A DNA stretch of 56,496 nucleotides. It comes from Alphaproteobacteria bacterium (GTDB lineage Bacteria; Pseudomonadota; Alphaproteobacteria; Rhizobiales; Hyphomicrobiaceae). The notes beneath the pieces were generated by a model, which saw nothing but the letters and a program-made list of their open reading frames with translations, did no database searches and was not told the DNA's origin. Made by a program: the position numbers and the translations under genes. Positions 18,489 through 26,692 of this stretch are shown piece after piece (the stretch's first letter is position 1; every line of letters starts with the position of its first letter). The stretch covers positions 1 to 56,496 of the forward strand of contig JAHZKP010000140.1 in assembly GCA_022600345.1 (NCBI GenBank). The letters run 5' to 3'.

Positions 18489-19154
18489 CTACCAGCCGCG
18501 GCGGCCGAATTCGTATTTGGGGCGGGGTTCGACGTGCAGACCGCGCTGGGCCATGACCGGTGGGGCGATCGCCTCGGTGACGTAGACGGCGGGTTTCGAT
18601 TTTTTCGGAGGCGGCGTGTTGTGCTTTTTCTCGATGGCCCGCTGCATGGCCGCCTTGATGTTTTCAGGTGTGTTGGAGAAGTCGTCGCTCAAGTGGCCTG
18701 TCAGGATCGATGTCTTGCGGCGGTCAGCGTACTTCTTTTTCTTGTAGACACTGAGCAACAGGCGCACGGCCAGGCCGATCAGGGCCAGGATGAGGATTGC
18801 AGCCAGGACGTAGGTCAGTGTGTTGAGCGGGCGAGGCGGCGGCTGAGGCATGCGATCGAGCTTGGCGGCAGCCAGCATCAGCCCAAGGTCGATATCGTTC
18901 AATCGCTGGTGGGAGTAGGCGGCGATGTAGCCAACCCATTCGCCCGTGCCGTCGGCGTTAAACTTGTAGCCCAGGTCGACGTAGGTGCTGGAGCCGCGCT
19001 GAAATATTGTCGTGTCGGGGAGGTCAATGACGCGGACCACGGCTTCGCGGCTTTCCCAGATCCTTGGTCCGGCGACGGCGCAATCGTGCGAACTGCCGAC
19101 AAATACTATTGCCAGCAATAAGGTCGCGAGCAGCGCTGTTGGTTCGCGTTTCAA
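18489..19154 (-). CDS. Secreted or membrane-anchored hypothetical protein
   Basis: The 221-residue protein begins with a signal-peptide-like stretch (ALLATLLLAIVFVGSSHDCA), continues with a periplasmic domain of about 85 residues (IDLPDTTIFQRGSSTYVDLG), then a membrane helix near residue 115 (YVLAAILILALIGLAVRLLL). A basic, Pro/Lys-rich cytoplasmic tail follows. The start is TTG at 19154, chosen because it keeps the signal peptide. The domain is reminiscent of small Hyphomicrobiales membrane proteins, but I recognise no family. Confidence 0.65.
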   Translation of the reverse strand: MKREPTALLATLLLAIVFVGSSHDCAVAGPRIWESREAVVRVIDLPDTTIFQRGSSTYVDLGYKFNADGTGEWVGYIAAYSHQRLNDIDLGLMLAAAKLDRMPQPPPRPLNTLTYVLAAILILALIGLAVRLLLSVYKKKKYADRRKTSILTGHLSDDFSNTPENIKAAMQRAIEKKHNTPPPKKSKPAVYVTEAIAPPVMAQRGLHVEPRPKYEFGRRGW

Positions 19155-19285
19155 CGAATGAGCCTTACCCAGTTGGTTTATCTAGGCAAGAATGCGTCAA
19201 ATCCAACTAAGTCTTGGCTAAGAAACGAGATTAAATTTTTCTGAATAGGCGTCGCGGGGTTTGGAGCGGTGCCATCCAAATAAGG

Positions 19286-19322
19286 GGCCCCGCCGGTGGG
19301 GAGGGATTATTCCGGCGGGGCC
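19286..19322 (-). terminator. GC-rich hairpin, probable terminator of the YHS gene
   Basis: A perfect 11-bp stem (GGCCCCGCCGG at 19286-19296 with its complement at 19312-19322) has a 15-nt loop. Read on the minus strand it lies 60 bp after the YHS gene stop and is followed by CCTTATTTGG, a weak T-rich tract. Confidence 0.5.
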
Positions 19323-19384
19323 GATCATGCCGCGCTTTTCTATTGCAGGGGGGAGCGCACGCGGCACGGGGGTTATCATGCATT

Positions 19385-19876
19385 TTATTTCTTCAAAACC
19401 GTCGGCCAATTGGCGTCAGCCTTTTTGATGTTTCCTTTCGCATTTCGCTGCCAGGTCCTTTGGACGCTGCGGTTGTAGTTCAGATATAATTTACCGTTTA
19501 CGACCTTCCAGGCATTTGGATCACCCTTGGCTGTGTAGCCCTGACTGACGGCCCAGGCGCAGTAGCCGCCATACTGAGGGGCGTACTTTGCCGGCTCGGA
19601 TTTGAAGGCCGCCAGGTTCTGTTCACTCGAAAACCGCCAGGTGGCCCCTTGATATTCATGTGTCAGGGTGGACTTGCCTTTGACCGGTTTGCCAGCCGTA
19701 AAGTAGGCGACCGGGTCGTAGCCTCCGACCGCGACGCCTTTGACGATGCCGGTGAACACGGCTGCCTTTCCCGCCTGTGCGGGGGCGATGGGCAATAACG
19801 ATGTCAGGCCGAGGGCCAGGGCAACTGCGGCAACGAGGGCTACGGCATGGGGGAAACTGGCAAGGCTTAGCTTCAT
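19385..19876 (-). CDS. Secreted YHS domain protein
   Basis: The 163-residue protein has a Sec signal peptide ending near AQAG. It then shows the YHS family core: VAVGGYDPVAYFTAGKPVKG, TWRFSSEQNLAAFKSEPAKYAPQYGGYCAWAVSQG. The GYDPVAY and YAPQYGGYC marks are typical of periplasmic YHS proteins of alphaproteobacteria, thought to bind metal or a cofactor. It is monocistronic here, with a hairpin downstream. Confidence 0.87.
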   Translation of the reverse strand: MKLSLASFPHAVALVAAVALALGLTSLLPIAPAQAGKAAVFTGIVKGVAVGGYDPVAYFTAGKPVKGKSTLTHEYQGATWRFSSEQNLAAFKSEPAKYAPQYGGYCAWAVSQGYTAKGDPNAWKVVNGKLYLNYNRSVQRTWQRNAKGNIKKADANWPTVLKK

Positions 19877-20408
19877 GGCGGTTTGGCGTCCTCAACTGTT
19901 CGTTCGGTGTCTGACAGGGATACTGGCTCATACTGGGTTCACATGCATTCAAACTCGCGGTGATCGGTTTGTGATCGGGTTCTCAAATCCCGATTTGGGT
20001 AGCTGGTATCCACGACGGTGATCTGATGCTGCGGGCAGGCGTTCTACAAAGTGTACGGTTGATTTCCCATTTGTTGTGGGCTGCGCTTGTAATTTGGGAA
20101 TCCCGGCAGAGCGTGCGGCGAGAGCGGTTCAGGGCTAGTTGGAATCATTCTGCCGAGGCGAATTTGGTTCGAGATCAAGTGGACCGGTGAAATGCGTAGC
20201 GGGGCTACGGATGAGACGGGACGCACAGATATCGGGGCAAATTCGCCCGGCCCGTCAGGGTTTCCAAGCGGCGGCGAGCCAGTTCGTCGGCCAGCTTGCC
20301 CGTAACACCGCTACGACCTGCGCTGACCTCCTGCTCGCTCGACACGCCGCTTGAGAAACAGAATTGCTTCCACCTAGCCCTGAACCGCTCTATTCAAGGA
20401 TCCGATTG
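19877..20408. other. Non-coding interval occupied by a MITE-like element
   Basis: The interval between the YHS gene and the HTH gene has no credible gene. About half of it is the 271-bp element at 20121-20391. The rest (19877-20120) shows nothing I recognise. The element ends 17 bp before the ATG of the HTH gene, so it may have displaced or brought that gene's promoter. Confidence 0.6.
20121..20391. repeat. MITE-like element with 18-bp terminal inverted repeats (repeat copy C inside)
   Basis: The left end (20121-20138, AGAGCGGTTCAGGGCTAG) is the exact reverse complement of the right end (20374-20391). Inward of each, TGGAA..CA.TTCTG is also shared imperfectly. Near the right end lies the minus-strand copy of the core at 20340-20363 also found at 5144 and 14111. 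No open frame of interest lies inside and no target duplication is evident, so this looks like a non-autonomous palindromic element. Confidence 0.75.
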
Positions 20409-20801
20409 ATGGCGAAGCCGAAGAAAACACTGCTGGTTGAAATGGTGCTGTTGGATGATGGCAGTTGGGAGAGCAGCGCGGCCGGACGGATGGTTGAGAC
20501 TGCTCGGACGCCGAGTGCGGCCAACGACGATGTCCCGGGCGCCGAAGCGGAAGTTTCGACCCTCGATACATTTTCGCGCCTGCTGTCGCAACGCAACCTG
20601 GAACTGTTAAGGCTGATCAAAGCGAAAGAGCCGCAATCGGTTGCAGAACTCGCGCGGCTTTCCGGGCGGCCGAAAGCCAGTCTGATGCTCACCCTGCGGC
20701 GTTTCCATCACTACGGAATCGTCTTGTTCGACTGTGTCGATGGGGGGCGGAAGGCCCCGCGGGTGATGTGCGACCGCCTACGCGTGGACATTGCCATATA
20801 G
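20409..20801 (+). CDS. MarR/HVO_A0114-like HTH protein, antitoxin-like
   Basis: The 130-residue protein has a variable N-terminal half and a C-terminal winged-helix domain: LLSQRNLELLRLIKAKEPQS then VAELARLSGRPKASLMLTL as the helix-turn-helix, and a short wing (GIVLFDCVDGGRKAPRV). The pattern resembles the predicted DNA-binding antitoxins that pair with TumE-type toxins. No toxin-like gene lies on either side. Upstream is the MITE-like element, downstream a convergent gene. It is therefore an orphan antitoxin or a simple regulator. Confidence 0.65.
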   Translation: MAKPKKTLLVEMVLLDDGSWESSAAGRMVETARTPSAANDDVPGAEAEVSTLDTFSRLLSQRNLELLRLIKAKEPQSVAELARLSGRPKASLMLTLRRFHHYGIVLFDCVDGGRKAPRVMCDRLRVDIAI

Positions 20802-20855
20802 CGTCAAAGCAGCCGCCACGGTTTGCTGGAAACGACCCGCAGTCTGGTTGTCAGT

Positions 20856-22601
20856 TCAGCCGGCCACGACGGGACGTAGGGTTTCCACCAACAGGCGTTC
20901 CTGCACGTTCTTATCGGAAATCGCAACGTGCGCTGAAAACCAATCCTGGACCATTTTGCAGACCTGCTCGGGTGGTGCTTTGGCCAAAGCCTGCGGGTTG
21001 GCGAACAACCCCAAATCGGCTTTCGACCAACCGATCTTGGTCAATTCGATGGCAAGGGCGTCGTAGTCGGACTTGGTCGCCTTGTCGCGCGTGACCTGGG
21101 ACTTTTTGCCATTCGCCACGGCGCGGAACACGGCTGCAATCTGGCCTTCGATGGCGTCGCCATAACCCGGCTTGGGAAATAGCGAGATGACGTTGGGGCT
21201 GGTTTCGCCCTTGCTGATGAAGGTGTAGCAGGCTTCGGTCGAATGGCCTGCCAGGCTCTTGAGGTTGTTCAAGAAGGCTTCCGCGATGCCGCGAAGGTTA
21301 TCGGTGCTGGCGGCGAGTGCGAACTTGGCGTTCTGCCGCCTCAGCGAAACCAGTTTCCCAATCAAGTGCTTTGAAAGATCGGTTTCGCTGGCTGAGCCGC
21401 TTAGCTGCGAGATCTCCTTGACCCGGTCCTGATACCAGCTTGGGAATTCGGCCTTGACGACACGCCAGAGCTGGGACTTTTGCAGGTTGGTATCGATCGT
21501 GTCGAGCGAGGCTTGGTTATTGACGGAACTGTCCGCCGGTGGAGCGGACGGCGCGGTTGGCGGGATGGTGACGGTAATGCCTTGCAGCGGCGGGCCGGTC
21601 GGTGCAGGCCGCGCGGGTTGTTGGGGGGCGGCAGGTGCGGTCGGCGTTTTCGCCGGCGTTTCCAGGGCTGCGACCTTGGTGTCGGCATCGGCCTTGACGA
21701 CGGGTGGCTTCGATGCGCCATCGCCAGCTTCGACGTTCATGTATTGAAAGATCGCGTCCTTGTTCTGATAAGCGAAGAAGCCGCCGCCTGCCATTACCGC
21801 GACAAGTGCAGCGGTGCCCACCAGCATTCCGGTACGGCCTGTGCGAGGGGCGTCGTCGTAATCGTCCTCTTCGTCGTCGTATTCGTAACCGTCGGCTCGG
21901 GCTGGCTGGCTGGCCGGTTTGGCTGCCGGGCCGCCACCGACGCCCAGTCCGCCACCGACGCCATCGACGCCCTTATTTGACGCCGAAGTGGTCGAGGTTA
22001 ACGAGGGTTCCTTGGGCCGCAGCGAGGGAAGTACGTCTTCTGGTGCGGGCACAGAGGAGCGCTGCTGTGCGGATGGTTGGGTTGGTTGCTGTGTTCCCGA
22101 TCCGGAGTGTTGTTGCGTTTGCGCTGGCTCACCAGCTTTGGAGGAGGCATTGCCGCCCGGTCTGGCAGACGGATGTTGATGCGTTGCCGCCGGCTGGCCA
22201 CTGCTGGTGGTGGGCGTGGTCTCCTGGCTCGTAGCGGTTTGCGCCCCTGATATCGGCTGCGTGCTGGCGGCGGCGGTACCCGAGGGCTGAGCGTCGGGCT
22301 CGGATTTGGCTTCCGGTTGGGCCGATGCGTCAGTTTCTTGATGCGCCTGCGGCTGTTGTGGGGCTGGGGCGGGCTGATTGGCCGGTGGTGCTGGCGGCGG
22401 AGGTGGAGCGGGGGCGGCGGCTGGCGGCGGAAAGATCTCGGTTGCCGGTTTCCACTCGGTCATTTGTGGATTCCAGACCAAGTCGGCCGGCTTGAGATGG
22501 CCACTTTGGACGAACAGGCGCATCTCAGCATCGGAGAGCGGTCCGTGCTGCTGGCCCTCGCGGGCAATGTACCAAACAATCTCGGAGTTCGATTCGCTCA
22601 T
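20856..22601 (-). CDS. GYF-domain membrane protein with long Pro/Gln-rich linker
   Basis: The 581-residue protein starts with a GYF_2-type domain (VWYIAREGQQHGPLSDAEM to LVWNPQMTEWKPA, residues about 8-56). A low-complexity Pro/Gln/Ala/Ser linker spans residues 57-245, followed by an acidic patch (YDDEEDDYDDAPR) and one membrane helix (GMLVGTAALVAVMAGGGFFA). A second low-complexity stretch leads to a C-terminal folded domain of about 210 residues, probably periplasmic and helical (SLDTIDTNLQKSQLWRVVKA onward). GYF domains bind proline-rich peptides, and such a segment occurs within this same protein. The function of the C-terminal domain is unknown to me. Confidence 0.75.
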   Translation of the reverse strand: MSESNSEIVWYIAREGQQHGPLSDAEMRLFVQSGHLKPADLVWNPQMTEWKPATEIFPPPAAAPAPPPPPAPPANQPAPAPQQPQAHQETDASAQPEAKSEPDAQPSGTAAASTQPISGAQTATSQETTPTTSSGQPAATHQHPSARPGGNASSKAGEPAQTQQHSGSGTQQPTQPSAQQRSSVPAPEDVLPSLRPKEPSLTSTTSASNKGVDGVGGGLGVGGGPAAKPASQPARADGYEYDDEEDDYDDAPRTGRTGMLVGTAALVAVMAGGGFFAYQNKDAIFQYMNVEAGDGASKPPVVKADADTKVAALETPAKTPTAPAAPQQPARPAPTGPPLQGITVTIPPTAPSAPPADSSVNNQASLDTIDTNLQKSQLWRVVKAEFPSWYQDRVKEISQLSGSASETDLSKHLIGKLVSLRRQNAKFALAASTDNLRGIAEAFLNNLKSLAGHSTEACYTFISKGETSPNVISLFPKPGYGDAIEGQIAAVFRAVANGKKSQVTRDKATKSDYDALAIELTKIGWSKADLGLFANPQALAKAPPEQVCKMVQDWFSAHVAISDKNVQERLLVETLRPVVAG

Positions 22602-22945
22602 CGGCTCTCACTGAAGACTTTTGTAGACCGTTTCGACCCTGGAAACCGCATGTGGCCTCAGTCTGCGGACTATCGCGACCGCAGGGGCAGGGCTCCAATG
22701 GTTTCATAATAGGTTGTTTCACACGGTAAAGCGGGCCATTGCAAGGCGTTATCTTACACGATCGGGACTTTAAACCGGGCCGGATTATCAGAAAGCCTGA
22801 GCCAATTGTGCCTCACGTTAAGAAGCCGGAGCCGATCTGCAGGATCGGCAGGACATCGCATGGGCTCACTTGATGACTTGTGGGCCAGGGGGGCAATCGC
22901 TATAAGGCGCTGGTCTGACATGAAGAATTTGCCGAGGGAAAATTA
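22602..22945. other. Intergenic interval between divergent GYF-protein and ndk genes
   Basis: This 344-bp gap must hold two outward promoters. I saw no hairpin, repeat or RNA gene in it. GAGGGAAA at about 22934 is the ndk ribosome binding site. Confidence 0.4.
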
Positions 22946-23368
22946 ATGGCGATCGAACGCACCTTCTCCATCATTAAACCGGATGCGACGAAGCGAAACC
23001 TGACTGGCGCAATCAACGCCGTAATCGAGAAGGCCGGACTTCGCATCGTTGCGCAAAAGCGTGTGCTGTGGACGAAAGCGCAGGCGCAGAAATTCTACGA
23101 AGAGCATGCCGCCCGGCCGTTCTACGGTGAACTGGTGGAATTCATGACTTCGGGACCCATCGTTTTGCAGGTTCTGGAAGGCGAGGGGGCGATTGCGCAT
23201 TACCGCAAGGTGATGGGGGCAACCGACCCGGCCGAAGCCGATGAAGGTACGGTGCGCAAACTGTTTGCCTTGTCCAAGTCGGAAAACTCCTCGCACGGGT
23301 CCGACAGCCCGGAATCGGCCGAACGCGAGATCGCTCTTAACTTCAGGCTCGACGAGATCGTCGGTTGA
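22946..23368 (+). CDS. ndk: Nucleoside diphosphate kinase
   Basis: Ndk transfers the gamma phosphate of ATP to nucleoside diphosphates through a phospho-histidine. The 140-residue protein has the usual length, begins [18 protein letters not shown] (nucleotide-binding lysine) and carries [16 protein letters not shown] with the active-site histidine near residue 117. GAGGGAAA precedes the ATG. It is followed by a pair of hairpin repeats, so it is probably transcribed alone. Confidence 0.97.
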   Translation: MAIERTFSIIKPDATKRNLTGAINAVIEKAGLRIVAQKRVLWTKAQAQKFYEEHAARPFYGELVEFMTSGPIVLQVLEGEGAIAHYRKVMGATDPAEADEGTVRKLFALSKSENSSHGSDSPESAEREIALNFRLDEIVG

Positions 23369-23394
23369 GGGTTTTTCGATTTTCGCTCGAAGGC

Positions 23395-23473
23395 CTAGTG
23401 TAGCGTCTTTGACGTTTGCCTCCGTTCTGCTGCTTAGTTGGCGAGCAAACGTCAAAGACAAAAGCTACACTAG
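23395..23473. repeat. Hairpin repeat 1 (REPIN-like)
   Basis: A 25-nt left arm (23395-23419, CTAGTGTAGC then GTCTTTGACGTTTGC) pairs with a 29-nt right arm (23445-23473), which is the exact complement except for a 4-nt insert (AAAA). The loop is 25 nt. A second, homologous hairpin follows after 13 nt. It lies 26 bp after the ndk stop, with no T-run, so it is a repeat element more than a terminator, though it may protect the ndk 3' end. Confidence 0.85.
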
Positions 23474-23486
23474 AAACATAGACTTG

Positions 23487-23563
23487 CAAGTGTTCCTCTT
23501 GTTTCAGTCATTTGCTGACGACCCAGCATCACGCGGTGGCAAATGCCTGAAACGGAACACTAG
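23487..23563. repeat. Hairpin repeat 2 (REPIN-like)
   Basis: The left arm (23487-23515) is CAAGTGTTCC, TCTT, then GTTTCAGTCATTTGC. The right arm (23539-23563) complements it with one mismatch in each block and lacks the 4-nt insert. The loop is 23 nt. The arm layout (10 nt, optional TYTT, 15 nt ending TTTGC) is the same as in hairpin 1. Confidence 0.83.
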
Positions 23564-23644
23564 GACGTTAGAATGGGAAGTAGGGCGGGCCGGTTATAGC
23601 GGTTCGCCCAATCATCGCAGAGTATAGCGTAGCGCTGGTGGGCA

Positions 23645-24166
23645 ATGACACAAGTTCGTCTGTATACCGCGGCCAGCCTTGATGGGTTTGTTGCCGACAG
23701 CGAGGGGGATTCGGAATGGATGGCCCCCTACCGCGAAAGCATGTTCGTTGAGTCTGGCTTTCTGGAATCCATCGGGGCGGTCATCATCGGTCGACGCACC
23801 TTCGAGATGATGCAGGCGTTCGGGGATTGGCCGTACGATGATAAATTTGCATTCATCCTGACTTCCACTGCGCCCAGAGATCTCCCACAGAACGCATTTT
23901 TTCTATCGAGTGGCATTGCGGCGGCCGTTCAGGCTGCGCGTGAGAAGACTTCGAAGGATATCTGGGTGGTCGGCGGGGCGGTGACCATGGAGTCGGCGCT
24001 GGAGGCCGAGCTGATCGACATTGTTGAAATCTGCGTGGTGCCCAGTCTGATCGGCTCCGGCTTGTCGATGCTCAACAGGTTGAAACGGAAACAGAAACTT
24101 GAGTTCGAGGGGATTCAGGCGTTCTCGGATGGGATGGTCAAGCTGCGCTATGAAACGGTGAAGTAA
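23645..24166 (+). CDS. Dihydrofolate reductase family protein (RibD C-terminal type)
   Basis: The 173-residue protein has the DHFR-like fold of the RibD C-terminal group: VRLYTAASLDGFVADSEGDSEW at the start, GAVIIGRRTFEMM for the cofactor-binding loop, and KDIWVVGGAVTMESALEAEL with the GG-binding motif. It probably uses NADPH; the substrate is not predictable. It is transcribed alone and ends before a bidirectional terminator. Confidence 0.88.
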   Translation: MTQVRLYTAASLDGFVADSEGDSEWMAPYRESMFVESGFLESIGAVIIGRRTFEMMQAFGDWPYDDKFAFILTSTAPRDLPQNAFFLSSGIAAAVQAAREKTSKDIWVVGGAVTMESALEAELIDIVEICVVPSLIGSGLSMLNRLKRKQKLEFEGIQAFSDGMVKLRYETVK

Positions 24167-24256
24167 GGCTGTAAGGGCGGCCTCTGGAGCAGTCCGGTAG
24201 GCGGCGCGATCAGGTCTTTCCGTTGTGATGGCCGTATAAGCCCAGCCCCGCAAAAT

Positions 24257-24284
24257 AAAACCCCGCTGGTTTCAGCGGGGTTTT
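24257..24284. terminator. Bidirectional intrinsic terminator
   Basis: AAAACCCCGCTG at 24257-24268 pairs with CAGCGGGGTTTT at 24273-24284, a 12-bp perfect stem with a 4-nt loop and T-runs in both directions. It separates the convergent reductase and P450 genes and can serve both. Confidence 0.92.
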
Positions 24285-24315
24285 CTATTTCGACTGTGCT
24301 GCTCTTGCAAACCAA

Positions 24316-25677
24316 TCAGTCCAGTTCGTGGATCTTGAAGTAGAGCCCACCGCGGGGCGTCAGGGTTACTGTTGGATTGATCTCTGCTGGTTTCGGGCCG
24401 ACGTACTCGGGACGGAAGCGGCGAAGCAGGAGTGACAGCGCAAGTGTGTTTTCAACCTGGCTCATGGCGCCGCCGGGGCAGGAGCGTTTGCCGGCGCCAA
24501 ACGGCATGTAGGAATACTTGACGCGCTTCTTGGCGGCATCGCCCATCCAACGCTCGGGACGGAATTCTTCCGGGTCGGTCCAGAATTTGGGATTGTGATG
24601 GGCGCCGTAGCCAAACAACACGATGCGGTCGCCTTCCTTGATCTCCTTGCCGTCGATTTCATCGGGGCCGGCGGCGGTGCGGATCAGGCTCCAGACGGGT
24701 GGATAAATCCGCATGGTTTCCTGGATCACGGCGCGGGTATACATCAGCGCTGAATAGTCGGCCGCGTTGGGGTCGCGGTTGGGGCAGACTTCCTCGCCCT
24801 CGCGACGGATGCGGTCGGCAGCTTCTGGGTGCATGGAGACCAGGTAGAGTGCCCAGGCGAGCGTCAGCGCGGTGGTCTCGGTGCCGGCCCACAGGTACTG
24901 CTTGATCTCGTCGATTGCCTGCTGCTCGTCGAATTCTGGAACTTCAGGATCGGCGACAGCGGCCTCGATCATCTTGAGGAGCGTTTTTTCGCGCTCTTCG
25001 CGCGGGTCGGCGGCGATCACTGCAGGCGGTACGGCCCACCAGGCTTCGACGGCCTTTGCTGTTTCGGCCTCGTTCATGCCGGTGTTGTCGCCAGCCTGTT
25101 TGCGTTCGCGAATCGACTTGTGGTTCATGACGTCGGTGTAGGTCTTGACGTACTTGAAGACGACATGCGGGTTGAACGGCATATCCCGGTCGAACAACGC
25201 CTTGCAGATCATATCGGCGGCCAGCGTCCAGGTCTGCTCGACCATCTCGACTTCCTCGCCGGACTTGGCGAGTTCTTCCCAGCGCTTCATCTTAGAGGCG
25301 ATGGCCATGTTGAAGTAGGGGATGTAGTCGGCGAACGCGTCGGGGTGGAAGGCTGGCTGCTGGGGCATGCGGATCTTTTGCCAGAGCGCGCCGTCGTTGG
25401 TGATCATCGACTTGCCGAAAATCGGCTTCAGGCCGTCAAAGTACTTGATGTAGTTGTCGGCTTTTTTGACCAGAACGTGCTTGAAGTACTCCGGCTCGGT
25501 GATCAATACGACACGCTGGCTTGCCATCGAAACGGGAATAACGGGACCATAGCGCTCGGCCATCTGCATCAGGATCCGCATCGGGTTGGTGGGATCTTTC
25601 AGTAGGGGACTGAGTTTGAACCAGATGCTTTCTTCGCCAAACTGGCCTGTCTGCGTCTCGGTTTGGGCTATGGACAT
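24316..25677 (-). CDS. Cytochrome P450
   Basis: The 453-residue protein is a soluble bacterial P450 mono-oxygenase. The I-helix has YLWAGTETTALTLAWAL (oxygen-activating AGxET), the K-helix ETMRIYPP (ExxR), then the PERW segment (PEEFRPERWM) and the haem loop FGAGKRSCPGG with the Cys ligand. The protein resembles fatty-acid-type P450s more than camphor types, which is inference from the FGAGKRSCPGG and PERW forms. GGAGA lies nine bases before ATG 25677, which is preferred over ATG 25686. Redox partners are not encoded nearby. Confidence 0.92.
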   Translation of the reverse strand: MSIAQTETQTGQFGEESIWFKLSPLLKDPTNPMRILMQMAERYGPVIPVSMASQRVVLITEPEYFKHVLVKKADNYIKYFDGLKPIFGKSMITNDGALWQKIRMPQQPAFHPDAFADYIPYFNMAIASKMKRWEELAKSGEEVEMVEQTWTLAADMICKALFDRDMPFNPHVVFKYVKTYTDVMNHKSIRERKQAGDNTGMNEAETAKAVEAWWAVPPAVIAADPREEREKTLLKMIEAAVADPEVPEFDEQQAIDEIKQYLWAGTETTALTLAWALYLVSMHPEAADRIRREGEEVCPNRDPNAADYSALMYTRAVIQETMRIYPPVWSLIRTAAGPDEIDGKEIKEGDRIVLFGYGAHHNPKFWTDPEEFRPERWMGDAAKKRVKYSYMPFGAGKRSCPGGAMSQVENTLALSLLLRRFRPEYVGPKPAEINPTVTLTPRGGLYFKIHELD

Positions 25678-26032
25678 TGTTTTCATTCTCCAGAGCTTCG
25701 TGTCGCTTCTGGCAACTCACAGCAGAAGCATTTCGCTCAGTTTTGCACTTGCCCTGTGTCAGTCGGCGCCCAGGGGTGCAGTCGGGTGGTTTACTAGATC
25801 GTCAGGCGGAAGGGTGCCGTTCGGCGGTGTTGCCGAAAGTCTCCGTGGCTGAATCGAATCCAGATCTATTGTGAGCCTTTGTCACGCAATTGGATGTGAC
25901 TAATGGAACACAATGACCGGATAGTTGTCGGCAAGTAACATTGCGAGGTGTGCTGTGTCTATCGACTGGAGGTCTACCGCTACAATTTGGCACGATGGAA
26001 CAACGATCAATCGCTGGCCGTTAACCTTGGTT
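25678..26032. other. Intergenic interval upstream of the P450 gene
   Basis: About 350 bp between purN (ending at 26033, minus strand) and the P450 start. It should hold the P450 promoter. No hairpin with a T-run, repeat or RNA gene was recognised. Confidence 0.4.
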
Positions 26033-26692
26033 CTAAGCCAATGGTGAGAAAAGCATTTTATCTGCGGGCAGGTCGACTTTCAAAGTCGCCGTGTCCTGAC
26101 TGATGTCGTAGTTGTCCGCGGCAAAGTGAGCCAGAATTTGGGGATAAAGCCGGTGCTCGGCGGTCAACACGCGCCGGCCCAAGGATTCGGGTGTATCGCG
26201 GTCGGCAACAGGGACGGCTGCCTGCCCAAGAATCGGGCCGTTATCCATCTGTGCGCGCACAACATGAACCGTGCATCCTGTGATACGCACGCCTGCTGCA
26301 ATGACGCGTTGGTGGGTATCAAGGCCCTTGAAGGAGGGAAGTAGCGAGGGGTGGATGTTGATCATCCGATTGTGCCACTTTTCCACCAGTTGCGGTGTCA
26401 TCAGCCGCATGAAGCCTGCACAGGCGACGATTTTGGCCTGTGTACCGACGATTGTGTCATGCAGGGCTGCATCGAAGGCCTGCCTGGAGGCGAAGCTCTT
26501 GTGATCGAGGGCTATCGTTTCGATGCCGCGGTTTGAAGCCCAGGCAAGCCCGGGCGCCTGTGGCCGGTTCGATATAACGGCCACGACGCGGGCGGGGTAG
26601 TCTTCGGCGTCGGCGGCTTCAACCAGCGACATCATGTTCGAGCCGCGCCCGGATATCAGGATCGCGACGGGCTTTTTCTCGATGTCGGCCAT
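26033..26692 (-). CDS. purN: Phosphoribosylglycinamide formyltransferase
   Basis: PurN transfers a formyl group from 10-formyl-tetrahydrofolate to GAR, step three of purine synthesis. The 219-residue protein begins VAILISGRGSNMMSLVEAA (phosphate-binding loop), has CAGFMRLMTPQLVEKWHNRMINIHPSLLPSFKG with the catalytic Asn-His pair, and TGCTVHVVRAQMDNGPILGQ with the catalytic Asp. Its ATG (26692) overlaps the purM stop, so the two are translationally coupled in the order purM-purN. Confidence 0.96.
   Translation of the reverse strand: MADIEKKPVAILISGRGSNMMSLVEAADAEDYPARVVAVISNRPQAPGLAWASNRGIETIALDHKSFASRQAFDAALHDTIVGTQAKIVACAGFMRLMTPQLVEKWHNRMINIHPSLLPSFKGLDTHQRVIAAGVRITGCTVHVVRAQMDNGPILGQAAVPVADRDTPESLGRRVLTAEHRLYPQILAHFAADNYDISQDTATLKVDLPADKMLFSPLA

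Noticed and set aside
23395-23473. Hairpin 1 as the ndk terminator
   Set aside because: No T-run follows it, and an equal structure is repeated 13 nt later, which fits a repeat element better.
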